Source: Roseovarius sp. Pro17 | GTDB taxonomy: Bacteria > Pseudomonadota > Alphaproteobacteria > Rhodobacterales > Rhodobacteraceae | Assembly: GCF_035599575.1 (NCBI RefSeq) | Contig: NZ_CP141179.1 | Coordinates: forward strand, 930,001-994,000 | DNA: 64,000 nt | Reading direction: 5' to 3' | Shown here: in pieces, positions 36,965 through 46,850 of the stretch | Layout of the letters: every line of letters begins with the position of its first letter | How positions within the stretch are numbered: position 1 is the stretch's first letter | Notes under the pieces: model-generated | The model's database searches: none | What the model was told of the DNA's origin: nothing | What the model saw: the letters and a program-made list of their open reading frames with translations, nothing else | Position numbers and translations under genes: made by a program

Positions 36965-39478
36965 CTAGCTGCCTGCCTCGATATCGGCTAGGAGGTGGTC
37001 GGTCGGAATACCGCGACGGACTCCGCTCTCTCGGACGGCGGATTGAAGGGCTTTGCTGCGCTTGAGAAGGCGCAGAAATCGCCCCTCGTCGAGCACAAGC
37101 AAGGTGGATGGCGCGATGGCGCGCACTTCGGAGCGTTGCGGGCGGCGCATCAGCACCCCCATCTGGCCGAACATCTCACCACGGCCAAGGCGCCAGATCT
37201 GTCCCGCCACCTCAAGCTCGACCGCGCCGGACGCTACAAAGTAGACGTTTCGCGGTGCGCTGTCTCGGTGCAAAATCCGCTCGCCCGAATTGACGTAGCG
37301 GGTGACCAATGACCGCGCCAGCCTTTTCAAAACGGTATCGTCCAGTTCGGAAAACAGGGGAAACTGCCGCACCAATTCGGCTTTTTGCAGGGTCAGATCC
37401 AGCAGCGGTGTCGCTTCTGCGCGGTCGCGGCGGGCCGCGACGCCCTGCGTCAGGGCGCTGTGAACTTCCTCGCCGATCAGCCCGTCTTCCAATAGGGTGT
37501 CGTATTCACGCTCTTCCAGACGAAGGGTTGTGCGGTGTATGAAGCGACGCTCCATGTCTTCGGCATAGCCCGGATATTGCAAGCGCAGCCCATCAAGGGC
37601 CTGTTTCACCAGTTCGATCCGCCGGTCCAGCATGTCGTGCAGCAATTCCGCCACGCGGCGGCCGTGGATGCGCCGGATACGTCCGTTGATAAAAGCGTGC
37701 AGATCGCGCAGGATCAGTCGCTGCGCCAACAGCAGGCCAAACCGTGTCGCGGTAATCCGCGCCAGTGGGCGCGAAAAGCGCAAGCGGTTGTGCAGAAAAA
37801 CAGCCGGCCGCAACCAGATCCTGAACCCGAGGCTGCGGCTGGCTGCCTTTTTATAACCCGTGCGCCCGTCGAACCGCGATCCTTCGATTAACGCGTCCGC
37901 GTCCGACAACATCCGGTCTGACAGCGTCGACGATATGGTTCTGTCGCGAAAGCGGGCGAGGATCGTGTCACGCTCTGCGCTGGCCAGTGCAATCAGGCCG
38001 AGGGTGATCCGGTCACGGTCCAGAATTTCGGTGCTGTCTTCGGCGGACTTAACCGCAAGATCCAGACGCTCACCAAAGCGCTTGGCCTCGGAGCGGACTG
38101 TTTCCTTGGTCAGTTCGTAGTTTTCAGTCACCTTCGCCAGATCTTCGCGAACGGTTTGCAGGGCGACTGCGATCACCTGATTGTATAGCGCTTTGTCCAG
38201 CGGCGACAGTTTATCCAAGCCCAGCCAGCCGATGACCCAGCGCAATGTCGTCCCTTGCACCAACAGCGTGAACAGGGTGAAGCCTGTGGCAAGGATGGCC
38301 ACCTGTCTTTTGACGTCGGGCGGGATCAGATAGCTCTCGGTCACGGCCAAGGCCAGCGACAATGTCACCGCGCCGCGCAAGCCGCCCCACATGATAGCCA
38401 CGCGATACGGTCGCTCGACCACCGGTGATAGACGAAGCCGGGTCAGCATCGGAAGCAGCCCATAGAGAATGATCGCCCTCGCCACGATGGCGGCCAGCAC
38501 AACCACCATGATCAGGCCCAGATCCGACAGCTGCACCGTCTCCAACATCCGTGGGATGAGCAGCGCAGCAAGGATAAAGATCAGCGCCCCGGCCCAATGC
38601 GCCAGCAGATCCCAAACCTCGCGCAGGTTCTGCCATGTCGATGGCGGCAGCCGTCCCGGCCCTGTCAGTTGAAGCGTCATGGCCGCAACGACCACCGCGA
38701 TGACACCAGATGCGCCGACGCTTTGCTCGGCTATGATATACGCGAGGTAGGGCAGGGCGATAGAAACCGAAACCACTGCCAACTCATACCTAGCAAAGAG
38801 CGCCATGATCCAGATCGCGATCCGCGCCGCGACCCATCCGACCAGAACACCCCCGGCCAGCAATACTGGAAATCGCGCCAGCGCGCTTTGCACAGATGGG
38901 TCGGGAACGCCCGCCTTGACGTATTCCATGAACAGCGCGGCGAGTGCGATGGCGGCGGCGTCGTTCAGCAGGCTTTCGCCCTCGATGATCCGGGCCAAAC
39001 GGCGCGGCGCCGATATCGAGCGGAAGATACTGACGACCGCCGATGGGTCTGTCGTTGAAACGATCGCCCCCACCAACAGCGCCGCCGAAAGCGTCAGGGC
39101 AGAGGTGAAGGCCAGCGCATAACCTACGACGAACGTTGCCACAAAAACGGCCACAACTGCCAGCACCAGTATTGGCACCCAATCATCTGCCATGCGCCGA
39201 AGGTTCAGGCCCAGCGTGACCTGAAAAACGAGGGTGGGCAGAAAAACATACAAAAAGACATTCGATCTGATCGGTAGCGCCAATATGGCCGCAGCCACTG
39301 GATTGAGGGCGTCGGTCAGATCCGTACGCAGAAAAAACGTAGCCGCCACACCGACGAGAATGCCAAGGCAGGCGATAATCACGGCGTAGGGCAGCCGCAA
39401 ACGGCTGGCCAGCGGCTCGGCGGCGCCGATCAGCAGGAACAGGGACGCGATGATGGTCGTGATCAGAATGATATCCAT
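36965..39478 (-). CDS. CPA1-type cation/proton antiporter with cyclic-nucleotide-binding domain (837 aa)
   Basis: An N-terminal domain of about 12 membrane helices (1-410) has the CPA1 features STTDPSAVVSIF and EGESLLNDAAAIAL, where Asp pairs form the ion site of NhaP/SOS1-like exchangers. A cytoplasmic helical stretch follows (about 430-690). A C-terminal cNMP/CAP-type effector domain (about 700-820) contains FSELDDTVLKRLARSL and LGRGEMFGQMGVLMRRPQRS. The layout resembles plant SOS1 and bacterial homologues. I start at ATG 39478; a GTG two codons upstream is possible. It probably exports Na+ or K+ under control of a small ligand (inference). Confidence 0.88.
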   Translation of the reverse strand: MDIILITTIIASLFLLIGAAEPLASRLRLPYAVIIACLGILVGVAATFFLRTDLTDALNPVAAAILALPIRSNVFLYVFLPTLVFQVTLGLNLRRMADDWVPILVLAVVAVFVATFVVGYALAFTSALTLSAALLVGAIVSTTDPSAVVSIFRSISAPRRLARIIEGESLLNDAAAIALAALFMEYVKAGVPDPSVQSALARFPVLLAGGVLVGWVAARIAIWIMALFARYELAVVSVSIALPYLAYIIAEQSVGASGVIAVVVAAMTLQLTGPGRLPPSTWQNLREVWDLLAHWAGALIFILAALLIPRMLETVQLSDLGLIMVVVLAAIVARAIILYGLLPMLTRLRLSPVVERPYRVAIMWGGLRGAVTLSLALAVTESYLIPPDVKRQVAILATGFTLFTLLVQGTTLRWVIGWLGLDKLSPLDKALYNQVIAVALQTVREDLAKVTENYELTKETVRSEAKRFGERLDLAVKSAEDSTEILDRDRITLGLIALASAERDTILARFRDRTISSTLSDRMLSDADALIEGSRFDGRTGYKKAASRSLGFRIWLRPAVFLHNRLRFSRPLARITATRFGLLLAQRLILRDLHAFINGRIRRIHGRRVAELLHDMLDRRIELVKQALDGLRLQYPGYAEDMERRFIHRTTLRLEEREYDTLLEDGLIGEEVHSALTQGVAARRDRAEATPLLDLTLQKAELVRQFPLFSELDDTVLKRLARSLVTRYVNSGERILHRDSAPRNVYFVASGAVELEVAGQIWRLGRGEMFGQMGVLMRRPQRSEVRAIAPSTLLVLDEGRFLRLLKRSKALQSAVRESGVRRGIPTDHLLADIEAGS

Positions 39479-39564
39479 GCGCACTGGATACCAGAATATT
39501 CGCGCCGGGATAGGTCGGTCAGACTAGAAAATGCTTGGCTTCGGCATTCGGTCGCGCCTATCGC

Positions 39565-40428
39565 CTAAACCGGCAAATTAGGCGGTATTGCCAGCACGTC
39601 GCGGTCCGCCCGGCGCAGGATCTCTTCGGCGACGCTGCCGAGAAAGGTCTTGCTCAGGCCGACGCGTCCTTGGCTGGCGACCACGATCAGATCAGCGTCG
39701 AATTCTACCGCTGCCTTCAACACGGCCTCAGATGTCGGTGCGCTGCTTTGGCGTGCGATTCCGTGCCAGTCACCAAAGGGCAGGGTCGCGGCGAACTCCT
39801 TTAACTCCTGCTCGGCTTCTATCTGCAAGGCGGCAAGATAGCGGATCATCTGCCGCTCAGACAGCACGTCGCTCATGACCAGACGTCGCGCGGGCGCGTC
39901 GATGATGTGCAGCAGCGTATGATCATCGGGCGCGGCCAAATCCAGCCCGGCCAGATGCAATGCCGCCATGCGCGAGGGTTCGGAAAAATCCGTGGTTAGC
40001 AGGACGGTGCGATAGGTCTGTTCGGGTTTGGCATTGACCATCAGGACGGGCCAGCGCGCCCGGCGTATCGTGCGCTGGGCAGTGGTGCCGACGAACACAT
40101 CACGCAATGCCCGCCGACGATGCGCGCCAATCACCACGAGATCTGGATTGATCGCATCGGCAGAATTGCAAATTCCCTCAAACGGATCCCCCAGCACCAC
40201 GTCGGTTGTGCAATTCAGCCCATCTGTCTGGTTAAGTCGCGCGATTTCCTCTTGCAGAAGTTGCTTTGAGATATCGGTTTCGCCCTCTACGATCCGGGGC
40301 TTCTGATCGTCGTCGACCACATGAATCAGATGCAATCGCGCACCCGACTTGGCGGCGATCAACGCCGCCCGGGTCACGGCAAGGTCGGACCGGACCGAGA
40401 AATCGGTCGCCACAAGTATCGTTTTCAT
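39565..40428 (-). CDS. Universal stress protein with two UspA domains (287 aa)
   Basis: Two tandem Usp folds. Each begins with a strand followed by ATDFS or TTDFSEPSR (residues 4-12 and about 145-155). Each ends in a G-rich loop: VIGAHRRRALRDVFVG-T in the first, ASQGRVGLSKTFLGSVAEEIL in the second. Only the second approaches the ATP-binding G-2x-G-9x-G(S/T) pattern. Tandem Usp proteins are typical members of oxygen-limitation regulons. The upstream region has no clear FNR site. It lies between the antiporter gene and the exporter relics. Confidence 0.9.
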   Translation of the reverse strand: MKTILVATDFSVRSDLAVTRAALIAAKSGARLHLIHVVDDDQKPRIVEGETDISKQLLQEEIARLNQTDGLNCTTDVVLGDPFEGICNSADAINPDLVVIGAHRRRALRDVFVGTTAQRTIRRARWPVLMVNAKPEQTYRTVLLTTDFSEPSRMAALHLAGLDLAAPDDHTLLHIIDAPARRLVMSDVLSERQMIRYLAALQIEAEQELKEFAATLPFGDWHGIARQSSAPTSEAVLKAAVEFDADLIVVASQGRVGLSKTFLGSVAEEILRRADRDVLAIPPNLPV

Positions 40429-41198
40429 CTACGCCCCTTCCGTATGACAAGGCACCGCTATGCAAATGCCGGGGACCGACCGTCTGGCGGTTCCTTTGAT
40501 AGGGTGTATTGCTAGCACAAACCACTGCGCTAATTCCATGCGGCTGGATTGCGCCAGTGCCCAGTTTCGCCGCCTTGGATTAATTCACCGGATGAGACCG
40601 ACAATGCCCGACCTGATCCTGTCAGCGCAATGGCAGAGTAACAGGGATCGCCGCTTGCGAAGGCCGACACCTATCGGGTACGCGCATTCTTGCCCCTGTG
40701 AAACTCAATGGCGGAGTGCTGCGACGGCGAGCAAAGAGGGAAATATCGAAAACACGCGGTTCGCGTCCTAGCGAAAGTCTTGCGGTAGGCGCATGAAATA
40801 GGTGGCCCAAATCGCGCGACGCAAACCCCAAGGCCGCGTCCTTGCCATTGAATCCCGAATGAGAAGTTTGTTGCTTTGAATAGCAGAAAGTAAGGCCCAC
40901 CTGCCCAAGGAGTTGGTTGAGCCTATATAGATCGGGTCGAAACAGTCCTGCGTGGGTGTCGCCTACATCCGCCTAACTGGTGCCGAGGGTGTGCCTTGAC
41001 CCAGCGATCTCCGCGGTCAGTCTGTCCCGACCGTTTTCGCCAAGGGACTCACGCGCCGTTTCAGTGATCTCACCACCTTGCGTGACGTGAGCTTTTAGGT
41101 CAAACACAATGAAATATTTGGATTTTATGGCTATATGGCTGCGCCAAGGCGACGACAGAGAAGATATTGACCGGGCCTTTGCCCGCAGTGAGCGCGAG
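40429..41198. other. Long gene-free stretch upstream of usp
   Basis: About 770 bases with no supported gene. Frames at 40460-40771 (+) and 40622-40900 (-) are Arg/Ser/Pro-rich artefacts of GC-rich DNA. A short minus-strand reading near 40976-41098 (TQGGEITETARESLGENGRDRL) looks coding-like and may be a gene end without a start. The usp promoter is expected close to 40450-40550. Confidence 0.4.
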
Positions 41199-41475
41199 GC
41201 GTGGCTGTTCGGCAAAAAGGCCGATGCAAAAAATTTTGAGGCGCGCAAGCGCGTCGGATTCATGACACAGAACTTCTCGCTCTATGGCGAATTTAAAGTG
41301 CGGCAAAGCCTTGCGTTGCATGCGCGATTTTTTCACCTCATCAGTGATGAAATTTCATTTTTATCAATGAGTTTCTTGGCAAGTTTAACCTTTTACCTTA
41401 TGCGGATTTGCTGCTTGGATTGCGCCAGCGCCTATGGCTGGCCTGTGCGATCATCCATCGTCCGATGGCACAATT
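41199..41475 (+). pseudogene. ABC transporter ATPase remnant (RbbA/YhiH type)
   Basis: Plus-strand reading AWLFGKKADAKNFEARKRVGFMTQNFSLYGEFKVRQSLALHARFFHL matches the Q-loop region of RbbA-like ATP-binding proteins (usual form RRRVGYMSQ-FSLY-ELTVRQNL-LHA). After a frameshift near 41345 it continues as NEFLGKFNLLPYADLLLGLRQRLWLACAIIHRP, the signature/LGLRQR-like segment. Walker A and Walker B are both absent. It is a relic of an exporter ATPase. Confidence 0.75.
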
Positions 41476-41547
41476 CGCGCTGCTTCTGATGCCGATGACG
41501 CTACAATCTGGCGGTATTACCCCCAATCGAAAGTCATCCCGTTCAGC

Positions 41548-41680
41548 TGCACCCGATCACATGGCTACTACCCTCACACTACTTCGTGGAACTCGCCACC
41601 TTCGTCGCCTATCGCGGCGCAGATTTCGGGATTGTCTTGAGCAAGTTTCTGTGGACGATCCTACAGGGTGTTGAGTTTTT
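41548..41680 (+). pseudogene. ABC-2 permease C-terminal remnant
   Basis: The plus-strand reading HPITWLLPSHYFVELATF then VAYRGADFGIVLSKFLW resembles the end of ABC-2 type permeases (usual form PS-HFV-FAQAI-YRGAGFD-VWPQFL), the normal partner of the RbbA-type ATPase. Everything between the two pieces is deleted. Similarity is by eye and moderate. Confidence 0.5.
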
Positions 41681-41799
41681 TTTGAGTAGTCGCCCTGCTC
41701 CTGTTTCGCTGCTCTGTCGCGGGGGCGTGAAGAAGGGGCTGAAACGATAAAGGGCGGCCTCATGTGGCCGCCCTCGTTGCTTGTGGCGCTACGCCGGTC

Positions 41800-42918
41800 C
41801 TAAATCGGATAGCGCAAGATTGCGGCCAGTTCTTTTTTGCCGGGAATGTCCTGCTGGCGCACGGCCAGAACGCGGGCCCCTGTGCGCAGGGCGCGACCTG
41901 CAATCTCGTCAATGACGCCATAGCTTTCCGCGCTTTCCTCAGGCGCAAAGGTCACAGCGCCGGTATTGTCGTCAATCACGCCTGCGGTGACGGAATCGAA
42001 ATCCACCAGCAGCGTGTCGATGCCGCCGAACGTTGCCGCACGGGCCGCATCCGAAATATCGGTCGTAGTGCGGTTCTGTCCGGTACGCTCGTCAAACAGC
42101 TCTCGGAATTCGGCGATCTGACTGTCGTAATATGCATCCAGAACTGGCCGTGCCGCCTCGGCCAACTCGGCCTCGCTCATGTGATCGGGGCTGGTCTCGA
42201 TCGTCTGCGGCAACAGCACCAGTGTGGTCTGCGCGCGGACAAGCGCATCGACTGGCAACGTCGAGGCCAGAACCACGGGCATTTCCGACCCTTGCAGAAT
42301 GGGGCGAAGGGCCGCGTCAATCTTGCGAATATATTGGCCAAGGCGGATTTTCTGACCCTCCAGCCCCTGAATTCGACGGCCCGACCCACTGTCGTTGATC
42401 GACGCCTTGCCGACGGCGCTGGCCGCATCGCGTGGCATATTCGGCACTTTGATTTCCCGCGCCGGCAGGTCCGAAAACACCTCGATCAGGCGCACGTCAT
42501 TTTCCGACACTGCCAGAACATGCGCTACATGCGGGAACGTTACCGCCCGCAGCAGCGGTTTGAGGTGAAAGCGATCCGACACCTCGACACTATCATGCAG
42601 ATCGTTGGCCAGCCGATAGGTGCGGATGCGTTCGGGGGTTGCAAGGATGGCGAGGCTGTTTGCCTGATGCTCCCAAAAATCATCATCCTCCAGCAGAATG
42701 CCCAGATGCTCCTCCAGCGGCCAGATGCGCCGCTTGGGCAGTCCGGCCTTTTCCAGCTGGCTGATGGCGGTCTTGACCAGGTTGGACAGGTTGGTCCGGC
42801 TCTGGCCGATGTTCTGCGTCAACGGCGTCGTCTTGAGGTAGATCGAGACGCACGCGTCCGAACGGACCTGATTGAGGTTGCCAATCTGTTTCAGTGTTGG
42901 GGTTTCGACGTAAAGCAA
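41800..42918 (-). CDS. Bacterial archaeo-eukaryotic release factor (baeRF) family protein (372 aa)
   Basis: A member of the bacterial eRF1-like group (possibly the family called baeRF11; not certain). The N-domain begins LYVETPTLKQIG and contains DACVSIYLKTTP. The middle section has HVAHVLAVSENDVRLIEVF, typical of the eRF1 domain-2-like strand pattern. The C-terminal section resembles the eRF1 L7Ae-like domain: ASTLPVDALVRAQ, GGIDTLLVDFD and AGRALRTGARVLAVRQQDIP. No GGQ peptide-release motif is seen, so classical termination is unlikely. I start at TTG 42918 because AGGAGA lies 7 bases upstream. It is divergent from the arginine/N-ATPase operon and shares an FNR-type box. Confidence 0.75.
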   Translation of the reverse strand: MLYVETPTLKQIGNLNQVRSDACVSIYLKTTPLTQNIGQSRTNLSNLVKTAISQLEKAGLPKRRIWPLEEHLGILLEDDDFWEHQANSLAILATPERIRTYRLANDLHDSVEVSDRFHLKPLLRAVTFPHVAHVLAVSENDVRLIEVFSDLPAREIKVPNMPRDAASAVGKASINDSGSGRRIQGLEGQKIRLGQYIRKIDAALRPILQGSEMPVVLASTLPVDALVRAQTTLVLLPQTIETSPDHMSEAELAEAARPVLDAYYDSQIAEFRELFDERTGQNRTTTDISDAARAATFGGIDTLLVDFDSVTAGVIDDNTGAVTFAPEESAESYGVIDEIAGRALRTGARVLAVRQQDIPGKKELAAILRYPI

Positions 42919-43023
42919 TGGAAAATCTCCTGAATTTCTAGCCCTCCGGCGTGTCGCCGCAATAGGGCACCGGCGTTTGCACGCGCCTACATGCATCCCT
43001 ATCCGCTGCGCGCTTTGCGGCCA

Positions 43024-43037
43024 TTGACCCAGATCAA
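43024..43037. promoter_or_regulatory. FNR-type box between baeRF and the arginine operon
   Basis: TTGAC-CCAG-ATCAA differs by one base from the FNR/FnrL consensus TTGAT-N4-ATCAA. It sits about 105 bases from each of the two divergent starts, so one site could serve both promoters under low oxygen. Confidence 0.7.
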
Positions 43038-43137
43038 TGAGACCGACCCCGACCTTCGACAGGATGCAACGGAAGAAATCCGTCGGGGCGCGCATAGGCA
43101 TCCCAGCGCACGTTCATTCGCGAAAGGAAGCTGACTG

Positions 43138-44586
43138 ATGTCCTCCGACCCCACTCTTCAACCCGATGATGAACAGGCGCTCGAGTCGCGTTTCCCGACC
43201 GCCTATACGATCCTGTTCCTGCTGATCATCGTGATCGCCGTGCTGACCTGGATCATTCCTGCCGGCCAGTATGAGCGCATTTTCGACCCGGCATTGGATC
43301 GCGAGGTGGCCGTCGCCGGAAGTTACGCGCAGGTGGACCGCAATCCGCAGGGTTTCGTTGATGTGATGCTCGCGCCGATCGCGGGCTTTTATGATCCCGA
43401 TAGCTATGCGGCCAACGCCATCGACGTGGCACTGTTTGTGTTGTTTCTCGGCGGGTTTCTGGGCGTCGTGAATGCGACGGGCGCCGTCGATACCGGGATC
43501 CGGGCGGCGATGACCCGGATGAAGGGGCGCGAGATCTGGATGATCCCGATTCTCATGACCGTTTTCGCCTTGGGGGGGACGACCTATGGCATGGCCGAGG
43601 AAACGCTGGCCTTCTACGCCATTTTGATCCCTGTGATGATCGCCGCCGGATATGACGCGGTGACGGGTGTTGCCGTAATCATGATCGGTGCGGGCATCGG
43701 CGTGCTGGGGTCGACCATCAACCCCTTTGCCACGGTTATCGCGTCAAACGCGGCGGGTATTCCGTTTACCGACGGCATTGTGCTGCGTGTGATTATCCTG
43801 CTTGCTGGCCTTGCGATCTGCGCGGCCTTCGTCATGCGCTACGCCCAGCGGGTCAAGGCTGATCCGTCGCGCTCGGTCGTGGCGCATCAGGCTGAGGCGC
43901 ACAAGCGTCTCTTCCTCAAGGATACCCCCGCTGGCGAGGTCGATGATGTCCTCTCGACCACGCAGAAAGTGGTGCTGGTCGTCTTTGCACTGACGTTCGT
44001 CGTGATGATCTGGGGCGTCGCCTCGCAGGACTGGTGGATGGCGCGGATGGGCGCACTGTTCCTGGGCGCGGCCATCGTGACCGGCGTCATCGCCCGCATG
44101 GGCGAGAAGAAGCTGACCGGCAGTTTCGTCGATGGTGCGCGCGACCTTCTGGGCGTTGCGCTGGTCATTGGCCTGGCGCGCGGCATCGTCGTCATTATGG
44201 AGCAGGGCCTGATTGCCGACACGATCCTGCACAGCGCCGAAGAGACACTGGCTGGTGTGGGCGAGTTGGCCTTTATCAACCTGATGTTCTGGATCGAGGC
44301 GGGGATGAGCTTTCTCGTGCCGTCGTCCTCGGGCCTTGCGGTGCTTTCGATGCCCATTCTTGCCCCCTTGGCCGACTTTGCCAATGTCAGCCGCGATCTG
44401 GTTGTGACCGCCTACCAGTCGGCCAGCGGCCTTGTGAACCTGATCAACCCGACCTTTGCGGTGGTGATCGGCGGACTGGCCATAGGGCGCGTGTCCTATG
44501 ACCGCTGGTTGGTCTTTATCTGGCCGTTGCTGCTGGCCCTCATCGTCCTCATCACGGCTGCGATCAGCATTGCCGCCATAATCTGA
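43138..44586 (+). CDS. YfcC/ArcD-like carrier, probable arginine/ornithine antiporter (482 aa)
   Basis: About 12-13 membrane helices. The start PTAYTILFLLIIVIAVLTWIIPAGQYER is the hallmark of the YfcC/DcuC-related family, and later segments GMAEETLAFY and GIGVLGSTINPFATVIAS form the re-entrant substrate region. Carriers of this family next to arcA usually exchange arginine for ornithine, which makes the pathway energetically neutral for transport. It is the first gene of the arc run and ends 15 bases before arcA. A direct substrate test is lacking. Confidence 0.8.
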   Translation: MSSDPTLQPDDEQALESRFPTAYTILFLLIIVIAVLTWIIPAGQYERIFDPALDREVAVAGSYAQVDRNPQGFVDVMLAPIAGFYDPDSYAANAIDVALFVLFLGGFLGVVNATGAVDTGIRAAMTRMKGREIWMIPILMTVFALGGTTYGMAEETLAFYAILIPVMIAAGYDAVTGVAVIMIGAGIGVLGSTINPFATVIASNAAGIPFTDGIVLRVIILLAGLAICAAFVMRYAQRVKADPSRSVVAHQAEAHKRLFLKDTPAGEVDDVLSTTQKVVLVVFALTFVVMIWGVASQDWWMARMGALFLGAAIVTGVIARMGEKKLTGSFVDGARDLLGVALVIGLARGIVVIMEQGLIADTILHSAEETLAGVGELAFINLMFWIEAGMSFLVPSSSGLAVLSMPILAPLADFANVSRDLVVTAYQSASGLVNLINPTFAVVIGGLAIGRVSYDRWLVFIWPLLLALIVLITAAISIAAII

Positions 44587-44601
44587 GTTAAGGGAAATAC
44601 C

Positions 44602-45831
44602 ATGACCGATCAAAAGCTTGGCGTTCACTCTGAATCCGGAAAACTACGGCAGGTTATCATCTGCCGCCCCGGTCTGGCGCATCGCCGCCTGACGCCCGAC
44701 AACTGCGAGGACCTCCTGTTCGACGACGTATTCTGGGTCAAGCAGGCGCAGAAGGATCACGACGCCTTTGGTGATGCGATGAGGGGCGAAGGCGTTGAAG
44801 TGCTTGAGACGGGCGCGTTGCTGGCCGAGACGATGGACATCAAGGAGGCGCGCAACTGGGTGCTGGACCGCCGCATTGCTGCCATTCATGTCGGCGTCGG
44901 TATGCGCCGCGAGTTGCGCGCCTGGATGGACGAGTTGTCCGGTCAAGAGCTGGCAAAGTTCCTGATCGGCGGTCTGACCGTCGCCGACGTACCTTTTGAG
45001 GCCGAAAGCATGTTTGGCGCATATCTGGGCCATCACGGATTTATCCTGCCGCCGTTGCCCAACTTCCTCTTTACGCGCGACAATTCGGCCTGGATCTATG
45101 GGGGCGTCACGCTGAATCCGATGTATTGGCAGGCCCGTCGCCCTGAAACGCTGCTGACCGCCGCGATCTATAGGTTCCACCCCAAGTTCAAGGGCCGCGT
45201 CGAGGTGATCTGGGGCGATCCGGAGCAGGACTACGCCCTTGCCACACTGGAGGGCGGCGATCAGATGCCCGTCGGAAACGGTGTTGTGCTGGTCGGCATG
45301 GGCGAGCGGACATCGCCGCAGGCCGTCGGTCTTCTGGCACAGGCGCTGTTCGAACAGGGCCGCGCCGAGCGGGTGGTAGCCTGCCAGATGCCCAAGCTGC
45401 GCGCGGCGATGCATCTGGACACCGTGTTCACCTTCTGCGGCGACAATATCGTCACCAGCTTCAAGGAGGTCGCGGACGAGATGACCTGCTATGACCTGCA
45501 TCCCGGCGAAGGCGGTAAGCCGCTGGACATGCGCCACGACAAACGCCCGATGTTCGACGTGGTGGCCGATGTGATGGGTTTCAAAAAACTCAAGGTCGTG
45601 CCCACGGGTGGCCATGATCCGTTCGAGCAGGCCCGCGAGCAGTGGAACGACGGCAACAACGTGCTGGCCCTGCGCCCCGGATTGGTCATGGGCTACGACC
45701 GCAATGACGACACCAACGCCGCGCTGCGCGCTGAGGGCATAGAGGTCATCGAAATGCCGGGTGCCGAGCTGGGCCGGGGCAGGGGTGGCAGCCGCTGCAT
45801 GTCCTGCCCGACCATCCGTGACGCGGTTTGA
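44602..45831 (+). CDS. arcA: Arginine deiminase (409 aa)
   Basis: Hydrolyses arginine to citrulline and ammonia. The guanidino-group-modifying fold is shown by [10 protein letters not shown] at the start, [18 protein letters not shown] near residue 158, and the catalytic Cys399 in [11 protein letters not shown] at the C-terminus. His and Asp partners lie in LDTVFTFC and [19 protein letters not shown]. Length is normal. It is followed after 15 bases by arcB. Confidence 0.97.
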   Translation: MTDQKLGVHSESGKLRQVIICRPGLAHRRLTPDNCEDLLFDDVFWVKQAQKDHDAFGDAMRGEGVEVLETGALLAETMDIKEARNWVLDRRIAAIHVGVGMRRELRAWMDELSGQELAKFLIGGLTVADVPFEAESMFGAYLGHHGFILPPLPNFLFTRDNSAWIYGGVTLNPMYWQARRPETLLTAAIYRFHPKFKGRVEVIWGDPEQDYALATLEGGDQMPVGNGVVLVGMGERTSPQAVGLLAQALFEQGRAERVVACQMPKLRAAMHLDTVFTFCGDNIVTSFKEVADEMTCYDLHPGEGGKPLDMRHDKRPMFDVVADVMGFKKLKVVPTGGHDPFEQAREQWNDGNNVLALRPGLVMGYDRNDDTNAALRAEGIEVIEMPGAELGRGRGGSRCMSCPTIRDAV

Positions 45832-45846
45832 AAAGGAGTTAACGAC

Positions 45847-46848
45847 ATGGCTTTCAATCTGAAAAACCGCAGCTTCCTGACGCTGCGCGACTTTACGCCC
45901 GCCGAAATTGGGTTCCTGCTCAAGCTGTCGGCAGACCTCAAATCCGCCAAATACGCCGGCACCGAGGTCGAGACGCTGAAGGGCAAGGAGATCGCATTGA
46001 TCTTTGAGAAGGACAGCACGCGCACGCGCGTCGGCTTCGAGGTGGCGGCGCATGATCAGGGCGCGACGGTCACTTATCTCGGCCCGTCCGGCACCCATAT
46101 TGGGGGCAAGGAAACGGTCAAGGACACCGCCCGCGTGCTGGGCCGCGTCTATGACGCGATCGAATATCGCGGCTTTGGTCAAAAGATCGTGCAAGAGCTG
46201 GCCGACTGGTCCGGCGTGCCGGTCTATAACGGGCTGACGGATGAATTTCACCCGACACAGATTCTGGCCGATTTCCTGACCATGCAGGAACATGCCGAGA
46301 AACCGCTGCGCGAGGTCGCCTATTGCTTCATCGGGGACGCGGGCAACAACATGGGCGACAGCCTGCTGATCGGCGGGGCCAAAATGGGCATGGATGTGCG
46401 TCTGTGCGCGCCCAAATCCCTCTGGCCTACCAAGGCCATTCAGGACGAGGCGCAGCAGGTCGCCAAAGAGACCGGCGCGCGCATAACCATCACCGAGGAT
46501 GTGGACGAGGCCGTCAAAGGCGTCGATTACGTCTACACCGACGTCTGGGTTTCGATGGGTGAGAGCAAGGATAAATGGGCCGAGCGAATTGAACTACTGA
46601 AAGCCTATCAGGTCAACGCGGACGTCATGAAAAAGACCGGCAACCCGCGCGCCAAGTTCATGCACTGCCTGCCAGCCTTTCACAACACAGACACTGCAGT
46701 CGGCAAGGACATCAAGGAGCAGTTCGGCCTTGATTCCATGGAAGTCACCGAGGAGGTGTTCGAGAGCCCGGCCTCAATCGTCTTTGATCAGGCCGAAAAC
46801 CGGATGCACACGATCAAGGCGGTCCTCGTCGCCACATTGGGGGGCTGA
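45847..46848 (+). CDS. arcB: Ornithine carbamoyltransferase, catabolic (333 aa)
   Basis: Splits citrulline to carbamoyl phosphate and ornithine in the deiminase pathway. Carbamoyl-phosphate-binding STRTR (near residue 57), the DEFHPTQ motif and ornithine-binding HCLPAFH are all present. A strong AAAGGAGTT site precedes the ATG. Position between arcA and arcC argues for the catabolic role rather than arginine synthesis. Confidence 0.97.
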   Translation: MAFNLKNRSFLTLRDFTPAEIGFLLKLSADLKSAKYAGTEVETLKGKEIALIFEKDSTRTRVGFEVAAHDQGATVTYLGPSGTHIGGKETVKDTARVLGRVYDAIEYRGFGQKIVQELADWSGVPVYNGLTDEFHPTQILADFLTMQEHAEKPLREVAYCFIGDAGNNMGDSLLIGGAKMGMDVRLCAPKSLWPTKAIQDEAQQVAKETGARITITEDVDEAVKGVDYVYTDVWVSMGESKDKWAERIELLKAYQVNADVMKKTGNPRAKFMHCLPAFHNTDTAVGKDIKEQFGLDSMEVTEEVFESPASIVFDQAENRMHTIKAVLVATLGG

Positions 46849-46850
46849 AC

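Noticed and set aside
36827..36992. Plus-strand reading with coding-like residues (DACAEIKQQAAKLSGQ)
   Set aside because: No start codon and it runs antisense into the 3' end of the antiporter gene; no family recognised.
43024..43037. Assigning the FNR-type box to the local Crp-like regulator
   Set aside because: Its recognition helix lacks the residues that read TTGAT, so a separate FnrL outside the window is the better candidate.
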